In this document: positions 42,019-50,735 of the stretch, piece by piece
How positions within the stretch are numbered: position 1 is the stretch's first letter
Layout: each line of letters starts with the position of its first letter
Source of the DNA: Symbiodinium natans
Taxonomy: Eukaryota; Sar; Dinophyceae; Suessiales; Symbiodiniaceae
Assembly (NCBI GenBank): GCA_905221605.1
Contig: CAJNDS010002723.1
Span: 576,001-640,000 of the forward strand
DNA: 64,000 bases
Reading direction: 5' to 3'
Translations under genes and position numbers: made by a program
Notes under the pieces: model-generated
Told to the model about the DNA's origin: nothing
The model's input: the letters and a program-made list of their open reading frames with translations, nothing else
Database searches by the model: none

Positions 42019-44324
42019 TCGTTGTGCTGACCCTCGCAGGTCATCGCCGCCATGGTGGCAGCTGTACGCTTAGCGCGGAACTCAGGGCAGTAGGGGATCG
42101 GACCTCCTAAAGCAAAACCCTTAGACATATCCGCAACCAACGACGGATCATTGTGGCCGGCAGCCTCAATCATCTCGCCGAAAAGAAGCAGCCTTTTCTT
42201 GCTCAAGGTTTTCGCACAGTGCTTGGGCAGTGTCTCCTTATACACACGTTCTTGCTCGTCGAGCTCTGCGGCTCGCCCTAGCCACTGACGTAAAGCTTCA
42301 GTCCTACTGGCACCAACGGTGTGCATGCCCTCCGACGCCAAGAAGTCAATCGTTTGCTGCAGCTCAGGTGGAACTCCTGAACTCATAAGACGCGGGTGCT
42401 TAGCCTCAAGCGCTTGCTCGATGAATTCATCGCACGTCCACGGTACTCCAACCCACGTCCTAAACCTATCGGGAACCCTACCTAATGGGGGGGAGCCTTC
42501 CTCGGGCCCTGCCGGTGAGGAGGCTTGGTGTCCTGGCTGTTCGGGTAAAGCAAACCCCACACACTGCAGCTCAGCCGTTTGGTCTGCAGTCAAGCGATCT
42601 GTGTGATTGGTGGTGTAGGCAACAAGTATGTCACGTGTCGCCCCATGCCTGGGCATTGCACAGTGCTTATGGTGGGGGTTAAACAGGATCCTGTTGGACT
42701 CGAACTTCAGCTCACAGCCCATCAAGTCAGGCACGTTCGGATCTGGGCAGGGCACGTCCCCAAGCTCATTGTGTATCCAAATTCCACCCTCGAAAGATGA
42801 AAGTTTTAAAACACAGTTAGGGAAACCTTGGGCATTGTTTTTGTCAACATGAACCCCTCCTTGAAGGTTTCGTCCAAGCATGATGGCTGAGAACGGATGC
42901 CCTGGTGCATGCTGTTTTACGAACCGACACAGCATAGTACTGACAGCCGGGTTGAGCCGCAGGTTAGTCCTAACCCCGGTAACCCCTCCCTGTGCATAGG
43001 CCCCTGTGGACCACGAAAACTCATCATCCAGGCCAGCACCTCTGGCCAAGCGATCCGACTTCAAGAGCTGAAACAGCTGAGTTACATCATCAGCCAAGAT
43101 AGTTTTCTGTTGAAGGCACACAGAGGCGAACTGCTCGACGGGGCAGTTCGGGTTTCCCTGATTCCTACTGCTTGGCTGGGATGAAGGTCCAGAACGCGGC
43201 GTCTCTCCACCCCCAAGTGCAACACGACGCAATATACGAGAACCCATGGGCAGCTCTGGCAAAGGCGGGTCACACGAGGCTGAGGGCGGAACAGGCACGG
43301 CCACGGGCAGCTTGGCTGAAGCAGGCAAGAAGTCATGGTCAGATGTCACAACGACCACATCACGGAACTCAGCGACCATAGGAGCAACCTTCTTGCCACG
43401 GGGCTGGGAGCCGAGACTGACCTGGGCCGCTCTATGTTGCTGCCGAACCTCATCTGACAGGGAACGAGCAGGCAGCTGGAACCCACGCTGGCAGAGCTCC
43501 TCAAGCAGGAGTGCGGCGACCGCCTTGCACAACCCAAGCGGGTAAGCGGTCTCCTCACTAGTAGCATAGCGGAACTTAGACACACGACCCCAAGGCAAAT
43601 GCTTATGGGAGGCGGACTCGCCAGGGCATGTCAGGCTGAGTTGGTCGAAGGCTGGCACGTTGTGCACCCACAACGTATGCTTGGGGCGGCTGCCCCCGTA
43701 GCAACAATGGTCAAACACAGTTTCCCGCAAGGACAAACCGGAGGTGCCCTGACGCCACGCAGTGGTCTGCCACATGAAAGAATTCAGGGGATTCTCGCAG
43801 CTGACAAGCTTGCCAGCAAGAACCGCCCGTTTCAGGGCTGCAGCGGTTACGCCATAGAGGCGGTTGGCCGCAGCCACACGTTGAGCCAAACGATCAGGAA
43901 GCCCGGGTAGGCCATCAGGAAAGGTATCATCCCGACACGGTTCGGGATCGTGATCGGTCTCTTGGATCAGGCGAGCACGGGAGCTCGTGCCACACGGTGG
44001 TGCAAAATGCACATAAAGACAAAAAGGGTTGTCGATCATATCATGCAAAAGCTGTACATCAAAATCGCGAGTGAGGTCAAGTTTGACCATGGGACAAGGG
44101 CAATGCCTGGGGATCCGATGATCGACGCCACAGGAATCTTGCAAGCCCACGGCACGAAGGGCCACAGTAAGACGAGCGCTGCCCGCAAACACTTCAAGAG
44201 CATGGAAAACAGTCAGCTGCTTGCTACCGCCAGGGTGAGCTGCACTTTCTGAAAGGGGAACATCAGGCCGGGCAGGCAACACCTCCACCGGCAACAAGCC
44301 AGCAGGCACAGCAGCCTCTTCCAC
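42000..44324 (-). CDS. Methyltransferase-like plus 2OG-Fe(II) dioxygenase-like polyprotein segment
   Basis: Two enzyme-like domains in one frame. Residues are counted from 44324, where the codon is GTG; the frame is open up to the TGA at 44376, so there is no obvious own start. Domain 1 (about 37-280) has the order of cytosine-C5-type or DIRS-type methyltransferases: LEVFAGSARLT (43-53, SAM-binding motif I), an acidic end of strand 2 (GVDH), HFAPPCGTSSRAR (106-118, resembling motif IV with its Pro-Cys) and CENP (176-179, motif VI). Domain 2 (about 410-580) has VHVDKNN (His492, Asp494), FEGGIWIH, a distal His (551 or 554) and RDILVAYTT (Arg564): the HxD...H...R layout of 2-oxoglutarate/Fe(II) dioxygenases such as TET/JBP and prolyl hydroxylases. 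The end (about 733-763) leads into the RT region. Inference: it may modify the element's or host DNA. Dinoflagellate DNA is rich in hydroxymethyluracil, but activity and substrate are unproven. Confidence 0.8.
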   Translation of the reverse strand: MEEAAVPAGLLPVEVLPARPDVPLSESAAHPGGSKQLTVFHALEVFAGSARLTVALRAVGLQDSCGVDHRIPRHCPCPMVKLDLTRDFDVQLLHDMIDNPFCLYVHFAPPCGTSSRARLIQETDHDPEPCRDDTFPDGLPGLPDRLAQRVAAANRLYGVTAAALKRAVLAGKLVSCENPLNSFMWQTTAWRQGTSGLSLRETVFDHCCYGGSRPKHTLWVHNVPAFDQLSLTCPGESASHKHLPWGRVSKFRYATSEETAYPLGLCKAVAALLLEELCQRGFQLPARSLSDEVRQQHRAAQVSLGSQPRGKKVAPMVAEFRDVVVVTSDHDFLPASAKLPVAVPVPPSASCDPPLPELPMGSRILRRVALGGGETPRSGPSSQPSSRNQGNPNCPVEQFASVCLQQKTILADDVTQLFQLLKSDRLARGAGLDDEFSWSTGAYAQGGVTGVRTNLRLNPAVSTMLCRFVKQHAPGHPFSAIMLGRNLQGGVHVDKNNAQGFPNCVLKLSSFEGGIWIHNELGDVPCPDPNVPDLMGCELKFESNRILFNPHHKHCAMPRHGATRDILVAYTTNHTDRLTADQTAELQCVGFALPEQPGHQASSPAGPEEGSPPLGRVPDRFRTWVGVPWTCDEFIEQALEAKHPRLMSSGVPPELQQTIDFLASEGMHTVGASRTEALRQWLGRAAELDEQERVYKETLPKHCAKTLSKKRLLLFGEMIEAAGHNDPSLVADMSKGFALGGPIPYCPEFRAKRTAATMAAMTCEGQHNECGRAS

Positions 44325-44375
44325 AGGGGCCGCAGGCTGAGGGTGGGAACATGAAGTGATTGCGGGCTCCGCCAG

Positions 44376-44378
44376 TCA
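44376..44378 (-). promoter_or_regulatory. Single in-frame TGA between Gag and downstream frame
   Basis: The Gag frame ends at this TGA and the methyltransferase frame continues in the same phase (44376 and 42000 differ by a multiple of 3) with no other stop for about 790 codons. The context is GCT TGA CTG GCG. This is the arrangement used for Gag-Pol stop readthrough in gammaretroviruses; the next codon CTG resembles but does not equal the leaky UGA-CUA context. A point mutation in a formerly fused frame is equally possible. Confidence 0.6.
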
Positions 44379-45737
44379 AGCGGGTTTCTTAGGGCACACA
44401 TGTGCCCCATGCATACCTCCACACCGCATGCAAACGTGCAAGCCCTTGCTGCAAGTTTGTCCAGCTTTGGCGCCGGGACAGCCTGCGGCCATGTTAAAAC
44501 CCCAACAGCGCCGCTTCCCTGTTCGTGTCCATGATGAGAGGCCTCGCAGCTCAGAAGGCAGGTTGGCGGGCTCAGTAGGGGTTTGCTTTTCCTTCCCTTT
44601 ACCTTTGCCTTTGGGCTTCCGGGGTCTCTTGGCTGGGGACCCCTCAGGGGGGTCAGGAACGCCCGGCGGGGCGGGCGCAGGATGCTTGCCCGAAGAGTCA
44701 GGAAGCGGCAAAAGGTGAAAGACTACGCGCGGGTCCTTCTGCAAATCAGCCCAGAGGCTATCCAACGGCAATTCACCGGTAGCCTTGCGACGCACCCCGG
44801 CTGGGGTTAACTCGGACAAACGGACCCAGGCAGCTCTATCAGCGTGAAGGAGTTGCTGAACAGTGGGGCTGCGGTATCCCGCCAGGACAGGCTGCTGCAG
44901 GTGGTTCATAAGAAAAGAGTTCCACCCTTGCACGCGAGCATACGTGCTAAGGCCAACAAGGTCCATGGCCAACGCGCGACGATGCAGGGCCTGGAATAGA
45001 TCAAGGGCATGCGTCACGTCGCAATGCTGCTCTGCAGCGCGGTCCTTGATAAGGAGCACGGAAGAGGACGAGCCCGGGGCCGCGACATCAAGTTCCTTGC
45101 GGGGCTTATCCATACGCAGTTCCGCCTGCCGGCAGGTAAACTTCGAAGGCTGAAGATACGAGACACAGTTGTCAGAAATCAGCTTCAGGCAAAGGTCATA
45201 GCTTGCATGCGAGCACTCGTTGACACCAGACAAGTCAACACCTGCAAGGCGAGCAGCTTGTTTCTGCAGGCGATCACGCCGTTCGGCTGGAGGCAATTCT
45301 TTTGGCTGCTCTTCTTTATTCTCAACTAGGCACTTGGTCTCATTGACGACCAAAGTTTGTGCTTCGAAGACTAACCTGCGTACCGCGGCGACGGTACCAA
45401 GAGAGGGCTCGGCACCACCTGCACCCCCGGGGGCAGCTACTGGAGCAACTAAGGCCTTGAGTTTCTCGTCACTGGGGGACTCCCCGGGATGACCAGGGGC
45501 AAACGCCAGTTTGGCCAGAGTGTCGACGCCCTGGTCAAGCAGCCGTTGCAATGCATCATCTGGCAACCCCACCTTAGCGGCACGCTCTTTCAAAACTGCA
45601 GTAGATTCAGTCAACAAGGCAGACACGGCGCACAGGATCTTAGGGTAAGCGAAAACTGGACCTAACAACACCTGCACAGAGGTGCTACGGCAAACTGTGT
45701 AGACTGTGGCCAAAGAAGCTGCAAAGGTCCTAAGCAC
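44376..45737 (-). CDS. Gag-like protein with C-terminal CCCH and knuckle zinc fingers
   Basis: Nucleocapsid-type structural protein of the retrotransposon. 453 codons. The N-terminal half is helical and hydrophobic/charged. Near the C-terminus is a basic linker (KRPRKPKGKGKGKEK) and a Cys/His cluster: C411, C420, C429, H434 as a CCCH-like finger, followed by C436-x2-C439-x3-H443-x4-C448, a zinc-knuckle-like motif expected to bind RNA. The first codon shown is GTG; an in-frame TAA lies at 45744-45746 and there is no ATG until about residue 200. A splice acceptor-like GTGCTTAG|G sits at the start, so the N-terminus may come from an upstream exon. It reads into the methyltransferase frame across one TGA. 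Confidence 0.8.
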   Translation of the reverse strand: MLRTFAASLATVYTVCRSTSVQVLLGPVFAYPKILCAVSALLTESTAVLKERAAKVGLPDDALQRLLDQGVDTLAKLAFAPGHPGESPSDEKLKALVAPVAAPGGAGGAEPSLGTVAAVRRLVFEAQTLVVNETKCLVENKEEQPKELPPAERRDRLQKQAARLAGVDLSGVNECSHASYDLCLKLISDNCVSYLQPSKFTCRQAELRMDKPRKELDVAAPGSSSSVLLIKDRAAEQHCDVTHALDLFQALHRRALAMDLVGLSTYARVQGWNSFLMNHLQQPVLAGYRSPTVQQLLHADRAAWVRLSELTPAGVRRKATGELPLDSLWADLQKDPRVVFHLLPLPDSSGKHPAPAPPGVPDPPEGSPAKRPRKPKGKGKGKEKQTPTEPANLPSELRGLSSWTRTGKRRCWGFNMAAGCPGAKAGQTCSKGLHVCMRCGGMHGAHVCPKKPA

Positions 45738-45743
45738 CTGCCA

Positions 45744-46117
45744 TTAGAGCTTCCGAAAACGAGGTCAGTAATTGCAAACACGATTTGCAAAACATGATGT
45801 CAAATCATCTCGTAGAATGCACCTTCTACAAACTCTGCAGCCGTGATCGAACCACGAGCTACAATCCTTGAAGACTGAGCGCAGCAGGTTGACACATCGC
45901 ATTGTCGAGTTGCAGTTTGCTACAGAGAGCCAACTGAAGACAACAAGCATGTGAGCAGTGGCTGCTGAAACAGTCAAGCTTCATCCCTTCAGGAAAAACA
46001 GCAGCTGGAACTCCGTGGTACCCAGATATACTGCCGGTGCCACGACCGGCAGTAAGGATGTTGCCGCGAACATCCGCAAATGCTTCCACGAGCCGCACGC
46101 AAGCTTTTCACAGCGCC
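45744..46117 (-). other. Spacer between recombinase and Gag
   Basis: 374 bp with no convincing frame. It may be an intron or a promoter for Gag-Pol; an AG acceptor-like sequence lies at its Gag-side end. Confidence 0.35.
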
Positions 46118-48163
46118 TTACCTCTCGAGGCGCCTGTCCAGGTGATGCAAAAGCGAGCCAGTGTCTCGGATGGGCTTAGCCATCGTACACTGCTTGCACT
46201 TCCAATGCTTGCTGTGCACTCTTCCAGAGAAGGGAACAAAACCTTTTGCCGGCCGACCGCAAAGCATCTTGCTGTCGGGTGTCGCACCTCGGGCCCTTGC
46301 GTGGATTGATTTGGTCTTAGGGTTCTGGAAGAGATCCAGGTCCACCCCTATGGTTGCACGCGGGGCCTGCACCTCGAAGCCTCGGAGGAAGCCATCATAA
46401 TCAACCGGCTCGTTGGATGAGCCCGAGGATTCACTGTCGCTAGAAGACTCCAAGGAACCTGACTCACATACACGATCTGGGCTCACGCCACCGAAGACTG
46501 CATCTTCCTCGGCCTCCCTGGCAACCTCAGTCTCACCTTCCTGGAAACCGGGAGCTCGATCCAAACTTAACGCTGAAGCCCCCCCTTCAGAAGGTGCTGC
46601 CTCGTCGGGCGCCGTGTCATTTGCATGGCCAGCAACACTGAAGGACGGTGCAAAGGCCGGCTGGAAAGAGGGGCGAGAAGCAAAACCACTTGGGAACTCA
46701 TCAGGCGACTCAGCGTGCTCCCTGATCATGCCACTGCGGGTCAAGTCTGGAAGGAAGACCCCCACTCTGATCGATTTCAAGCATGCACACAAGTCTCTCA
46801 GCGGTCCCGCCTGCACATCGCGACCATATGCTTCGGAAGTTTTGCCCCTAGCCCCCAGTGAGTGATGGCCAAGCACGAGGATGGTACGGTCCCCGTAATT
46901 TGCCTTTGTCACCCACGAAAGTGTTGTGGCTTTCAGGCCATGGCTCGTTAGGCCATCAAGGACTTCGCCCATCAGCGCCTTGAGGATGCCATTCAGCCAC
47001 CTTGTGGTTTCAGCAGCATCCACCGCATCCCCTGACCAAGTGTAATCGCTGGCAAAACGGGGCAACATCGGGCCTCTGAAACCTTTCTCAAAGTCAAACC
47101 CAACATCTTTGGCAGCCTGAACAAAAGCAAGCCCCCAAGGCTGGGAGGCGAGCCCCTGGATCGGAGCCACCAGAATGAGGACAGCACTGGGTCCACTGGT
47201 GATGCGACGGCTTTTGTGCTCGTACGTATGTGCTTCGATATACCCTTCTGCCCCGGTTATGTCCAGGTAAACCTTGAACAGATTACGCAAATCAGACACT
47301 CGGGCTCGAGCATACAGCTGAAACAACATAACTCCGAGCGCATATCGATCAAAACGGTCCAAACGGCCCCCGATCAAGGCCTCTTCAAGATGCTTCACCT
47401 CCTTCACAGTCAAGGTCCGTGATCGGTGGGCATCCCGGAGCCGGATGTTGGCAAATCTCATCGTCCCTTTGAACCACGGGTGTGAAGTCACATCATCACT
47501 CACCTGAAACCCCAACACAAAGCGACAAAAATTCAAGGAGCTTGCAAAATCCCGGATGGCACTCTTCTTGTTACCCGAAATAGCATCCTTGAGGTAACTC
47601 CGGATCTTCTCAATTGAGAAGGGGAAAGCATCGCACCCATTGTCCGACGCCCAATGCACGTATTTCCCGATGCAGCGGACTCTTTTCAGAAGAGTACTTG
47701 TTGCCTTGCCCTCAAACGTCTCAGACACAAGCTCGGCACCATCACACGCACTCCCCGCAAGCATCTGGCCCATTGAAGATGCACTGGTATCATGCAACAA
47801 CACACACAACCATCGCCGCACAACTGCTTCCCTGTCCAATGACTGCTTGACCCCTGGTTCGAGACGAGCCTTGCGAAGGACCTGGTCAAACACAGGCGGT
47901 AAGGAACCTGATGCAGGCACAGAAAGTGGCACTCTCTTAGCGGCTTTGAGTTGATAAGCAGATACCGGCCACTGTGGTATATTAGGTCTTGGCATGGGCA
48001 CACGTAGAGGCTGGGCGAATGGAACTGATGTTTGCACTTCAAAAACGCCCTTGAAAGGTGGCTTCTCCCAAGGCATCAATTCAACACTCCGGGCACCTGA
48101 AAAACCAGCTTCCTCGATTGCTCTGTCAAGGTCAAAATCAGCTGGTCTTTTGCGATTCGACAT
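46118..48163 (-). CDS. Tyrosine recombinase (integrase) of the retrotransposon
   Basis: Integrates the circular DNA copy. 681 residues from the ATG at 48161-48163 (the frame is open 34 codons further upstream without another ATG). An N-terminal SAM-like region (about 90-230, WLCVLLHDTS, KYVHWASDNG) is followed by the catalytic domain: LYARARVSDLRNL (Arg288), TSHGLKATTLSWVTK (His408, with Lys411 where most family members have Arg), LVLGHHS (His433/434) and TSEAYGRD (nucleophile Tyr446). The HxxK variant is odd, although I recall similar HSxKAT motifs in dinoflagellate elements. The C-terminal 200 residues are acidic/Ser-rich, ending in a small Cys pair (WKCKQC) and a basic tail, perhaps DNA-binding. 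It lies upstream of Gag, unlike most DIRS-order elements. Confidence 0.88.
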   Translation of the reverse strand: MSNRKRPADFDLDRAIEEAGFSGARSVELMPWEKPPFKGVFEVQTSVPFAQPLRVPMPRPNIPQWPVSAYQLKAAKRVPLSVPASGSLPPVFDQVLRKARLEPGVKQSLDREAVVRRWLCVLLHDTSASSMGQMLAGSACDGAELVSETFEGKATSTLLKRVRCIGKYVHWASDNGCDAFPFSIEKIRSYLKDAISGNKKSAIRDFASSLNFCRFVLGFQVSDDVTSHPWFKGTMRFANIRLRDAHRSRTLTVKEVKHLEEALIGGRLDRFDRYALGVMLFQLYARARVSDLRNLFKVYLDITGAEGYIEAHTYEHKSRRITSGPSAVLILVAPIQGLASQPWGLAFVQAAKDVGFDFEKGFRGPMLPRFASDYTWSGDAVDAAETTRWLNGILKALMGEVLDGLTSHGLKATTLSWVTKANYGDRTILVLGHHSLGARGKTSEAYGRDVQAGPLRDLCACLKSIRVGVFLPDLTRSGMIREHAESPDEFPSGFASRPSFQPAFAPSFSVAGHANDTAPDEAAPSEGGASALSLDRAPGFQEGETEVAREAEEDAVFGGVSPDRVCESGSLESSSDSESSGSSNEPVDYDGFLRGFEVQAPRATIGVDLDLFQNPKTKSIHARARGATPDSKMLCGRPAKGFVPFSGRVHSKHWKCKQCTMAKPIRDTGSLLHHLDRRLER

Positions 48164-48381
48164 GTTGCGCAATGTACCGCAGTGGAAAAGTATCTCAGGC
48201 AGCTGCACACCAGTATCGAAGTTGAGGCTGACACTCCCCCCCCCCCCCTGCACAGGAAGACTCAAGGCAGATCTGGTGGTCTAGTCCTCGTGGAGGGACT
48301 GCCACTGAACGTGAGGGAAGGTTCTCTGCAACGCCACAACAAGAAACTGAAAACAGCTCTGGTTATGCAACACCCGCTCCG

Positions 48382-48612
48382 TCAAGGATTCAATGGCTGG
48401 AGCAGGACGCACAAGGCGGGGCTGCAGGCGGGCAGAAGCACGAACGTGGGCCTCTTGCAAAGGAGCAAGGCCTTAACTTCCGCACGCAAAGCCTCGACCT
48501 CAAGATGGTATGCACTCAAATCACCCTGAAAGACAGCTACCTGATGCCGCAGGGGCTCAACCTGGGCAACCTCACGCTGAAGCTCTTGAAGAACGCGATC
48601 CGCTGGGTCCAT
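48382..48612 (-). CDS. Short coiled-coil ORF at the 5' end of the retrotransposon
   Basis: 76 residues from an ATG: MDPADRVLQELQREVAQVE, then PLRHQVAVFQGDL and LEVEALRAEVKALL, with heptad-spaced Leu/Val and charged residues, so a coiled coil over about residues 5-50. The frame is open further upstream into repeat A1 (to 48741) without ATG. It is the first frame of the element and might be an accessory Gag-like protein or a 5' exon of a longer product. Function unknown. Confidence 0.4.
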   Translation of the reverse strand: MDPADRVLQELQREVAQVEPLRHQVAVFQGDLSAYHLEVEALRAEVKALLLCKRPTFVLLPACSPALCVLLQPLNP

Positions 48613-48718
48613 CCACCAGAGATCACTCTGGCTTGCACGCCCTCTAAGAGGGAAACTTGTTGAAAGGATCAGGCCTGTTAACAAGCGGAGCCGTTGCGCC
48701 TTCAAGCCCAGGTTAGAA

Positions 48719-48992
48719 GAGACAAAAATTTTTCTGTGCACCTTACTCGAACCGAGGTGCTGCAGATATCACATGTTGTTTCACAAAACATGACATCTGC
48801 ATTCAAGAAAATGGGCACGTGCTGCACTTGCCATTTTAAATGTCATGATGCGTGCATGTGTGTGCATCACAAATGGACACGTCCCGTTTTAAAACAAAAC
48901 ACCGCAAATGCAACCAGAAATTTTTCCCAAGAAAAATTTTGTGATACAGCCACAGAAATAATGCCTTGTCCATCGCGATGGAAGGCCGTCTT
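48719..48992 (-). repeat. Split direct repeat A1
   Basis: 274 bp, the 5' end of the element on its sense strand, nearly identical to A2. Likely holds the promoter. Confidence 0.95.
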
Positions 48993-49340
48993 GGCGCTTT
49001 TTGGATGTGCGCATCTTTGGCCGATCACCATCGTCAGTTGGTTGTGGCTACTTTTTACGGAAGACCCCACTGGCTGATCACCATGGGGCACTTTTGGCTT
49101 GCCCTCCCTGTGGGAGAGGTGGGCCCCGATGGTGTATTCCATTCCATCATGCTTCGGCCACGACAGTCGAACTTCGGCCGTTGCAACCGTTCGCGTAGAC
49201 TTACACTGCCCGACCTTGGAATGCCGGCAATGGTCGCTGCGGATCTGTGACTATCCAATCTTCTGCGTATGTGACTATCCAACTTGCAGGTTGCCAACTT
49301 ATTCAGATGATGGGAATTGCCCTTAAGCTCCCCTTTAAAA
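48993..49340. other. Right flank of the YR retrotransposon
   Basis: No gene recognised. Shares a 21-base stretch, ACTGGCTGATCACCATGGGG with one more 5' C, with the left flank at 39421-39441. Confidence 0.4.
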
Positions 49341-49820
49341 AGAGTCTCACTTCTCTGGTTTCGAAGAATGAAACCCAAACAACAAAACAAGATTCGAGGG
49401 GGGGTGGAATTTAGAATACATTCCCTTCTTTCTTTTCGTAAAGGGAAATGAATGTTTAGAGTCTCACTTCTCTGGTTTCGAAGAATGAAATCCAAAAACA
49501 AACACAAAATGTATAACAAGATTCGAGGTGGAATTTAGAACACATTCCCTTCTTTCGCTTCGTAAAGGGAAATGTATGTTTAGAGTCTCACTTCTCTGGT
49601 TTCGAATAATGAAATCCCAAAAAAATACAAATATATAACAAGATTCGAGGGGGGTGGAATTTAGAATAAATTCCTTTCTCTCTCTTTTCAAAGGGAAGTT
49701 AGAGTCTCACTTCTCTAGTTTCGACGAACGAAATCCAAAAAACAAAACAAGATTCGAGAGGGGTGGAATTTAGAATAAATCCCTTCTCTCTCATCTTCAA
49801 GATAAAGCAATGTTTAGAGT
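49341..49820 (+). repeat. Tandem repeat of about 120 bp, four copies
   Basis: Units start AGAGTCTCACTTCTCTGGTT at 49341, 49458, 49582 and 49701, with a truncated fifth at 49816. Each contains AACAAGATTCGAGG and GTGGAATTTAGAA. The units differ by substitutions and small indels. Confidence 0.95.
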
Positions 49821-49829
49821 CGCCCTTAA

Positions 49830-50080
49830 GCCCCCCTTTTTTCAGCCCCCTTAAGCCCTCCCCCTGAAGCCTCTAGCCCCCTTTTAAGCCCCCTTTTAAG
49901 CCCCCTCCTTTAAGCCCTTTAAGCCCCCTTCCCCCTTTAAGCCCCCTTGAAGCCCCCCCTTGAAGCCCCCCTTTAAGCCCCCCTTTAAGCAGCCCCCCCC
50001 CCTTAGCCCCCCTTAAGCCTCCCCTTAAGCCCCCCTCTCAAGCCCCCCCTTCAAGCCCCCCTTTAAGCCCCCAAAAAGGA
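49830..50080 (+). repeat. TTTAAGCCCCCC low-complexity tract
   Basis: Repeats of TTTAAGCCCCC, CTTAAGCCCC and TCAAGCCCC. It includes CTTAAGCCTCCCCTTAAGCC at about 50021, the uninterrupted counterpart of the site into which the 8.1-kb LTR element inserted. Confidence 0.93.
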
Positions 50081-50159
50081 AGCTTGGCCCATCCTCTGCT
50101 CACTTCTTAAAAAGCAGCAAAACCCTTTATTAGATCCCTTCCATTCGCGTATCGCACCG

Positions 50160-50460
50160 CCTAGGCCCCTTTCATTTGCTCATGGCACCAGGCCCCCCTT
50201 CCATTTGTTTATCGCACCGCCCAGGCCCCTTCCATTTGCTGAAAGCACCGCCAGGCTTATTGCACCGCCTAGGCCCCTTCTGTTTGCTCATAGCACCGCC
50301 CAAGCCTTCGATCTTATCGCACCACCTAGGCCCCTTCCATTTGCTCATAGCACTGCCTAAGTGCCTTCCCTTCCATTGCTTGTCGCACCGAAGCTCCTTC
50401 CATTTGCTTACTGGCCCAGGCTCCTCCCCTTGCATTCTCTTATCGCACCGCCCATTTAGA
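50160..50460 (-). repeat. Tandem repeat of about 40 bp (GCACCGCCTAGGCCCCTTCC)
   Basis: Imperfect units with CATTTGCTCATAGCACCGCC and TAGGCCCCTTCCATTTG. A related array is at 59640-59790. A minus-strand frame of about 106 codons (AMSKWKGPRRCDK-type repeat) is repeat-derived. Confidence 0.85.
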
Positions 50461-50524
50461 ATGAATTGAGAATGCCACCGCTCCGCAGCCACATGTTTTT
50501 ATTGGAGAGATAGAATGAAGTCCT

Positions 50525-50735
50525 TTCGTGAGAGTCTTTGTTGGCACGTGCAGCGACAGTCTCTGGGTAACATCGCCCTGCATGTGAACCCGCGCTCACT
50601 CTTCTGCGGTGGAGTCTGCAGTTGAGAGGCGAATCTCTGTGGGACATCGATGACAAAACATTTCGAACTGAAAGCTGTCAAACTTCATGTCTTGACCGGA
50701 CAAGTTCCTTCTAAGCGACCCAGCCGCTGCAGCAG
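50525..50735 (-). repeat. Dispersed repeat, inverted relative to 60048-60230
   Basis: The reverse complement aligns to 60048-60230 through GGAACTTGTxCGGTCAAGAC, TTTGACAGCTTTCAGTTC and GAGATTCGCCTCTCAACTGC, with gaps and about one-fifth differences. Confidence 0.85.

Larger units (their letters stand above)
39610..48992 (-). mobile_element. Complete tyrosine-recombinase retrotransposon with split direct repeats
   Basis: A 9.4-kb element read on the minus strand. Structure seen directly: A1 (48992-48719), genes, B1 (40513-40205), A2 (40207-39934), 15-bp spacer, B2 (39918-39610). This A1-ORFs-B1-A2-B2 arrangement is the split-direct-repeat form known from PAT and Ngaro elements of the DIRS order; such elements integrate with a tyrosine recombinase through a circular intermediate and normally leave no target duplication. 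None is evident here. Genes in transcription order: coiled-coil ORF, tyrosine recombinase, Gag, methyltransferase-dioxygenase, RT/RNase H. The recombinase upstream of Gag and RT is not the order usual in DIRS/Ngaro, where it is downstream. A copies differ at about one base in 274 and B copies at about three in 309, so the insertion is young. Confidence 0.92.

Noticed and set aside
40800-48300. Numerous plus-strand frames of 60-150 codons within the YR element
   Set aside because: Antisense shadows of the recombinase, Gag, methyltransferase-dioxygenase and RT frames.
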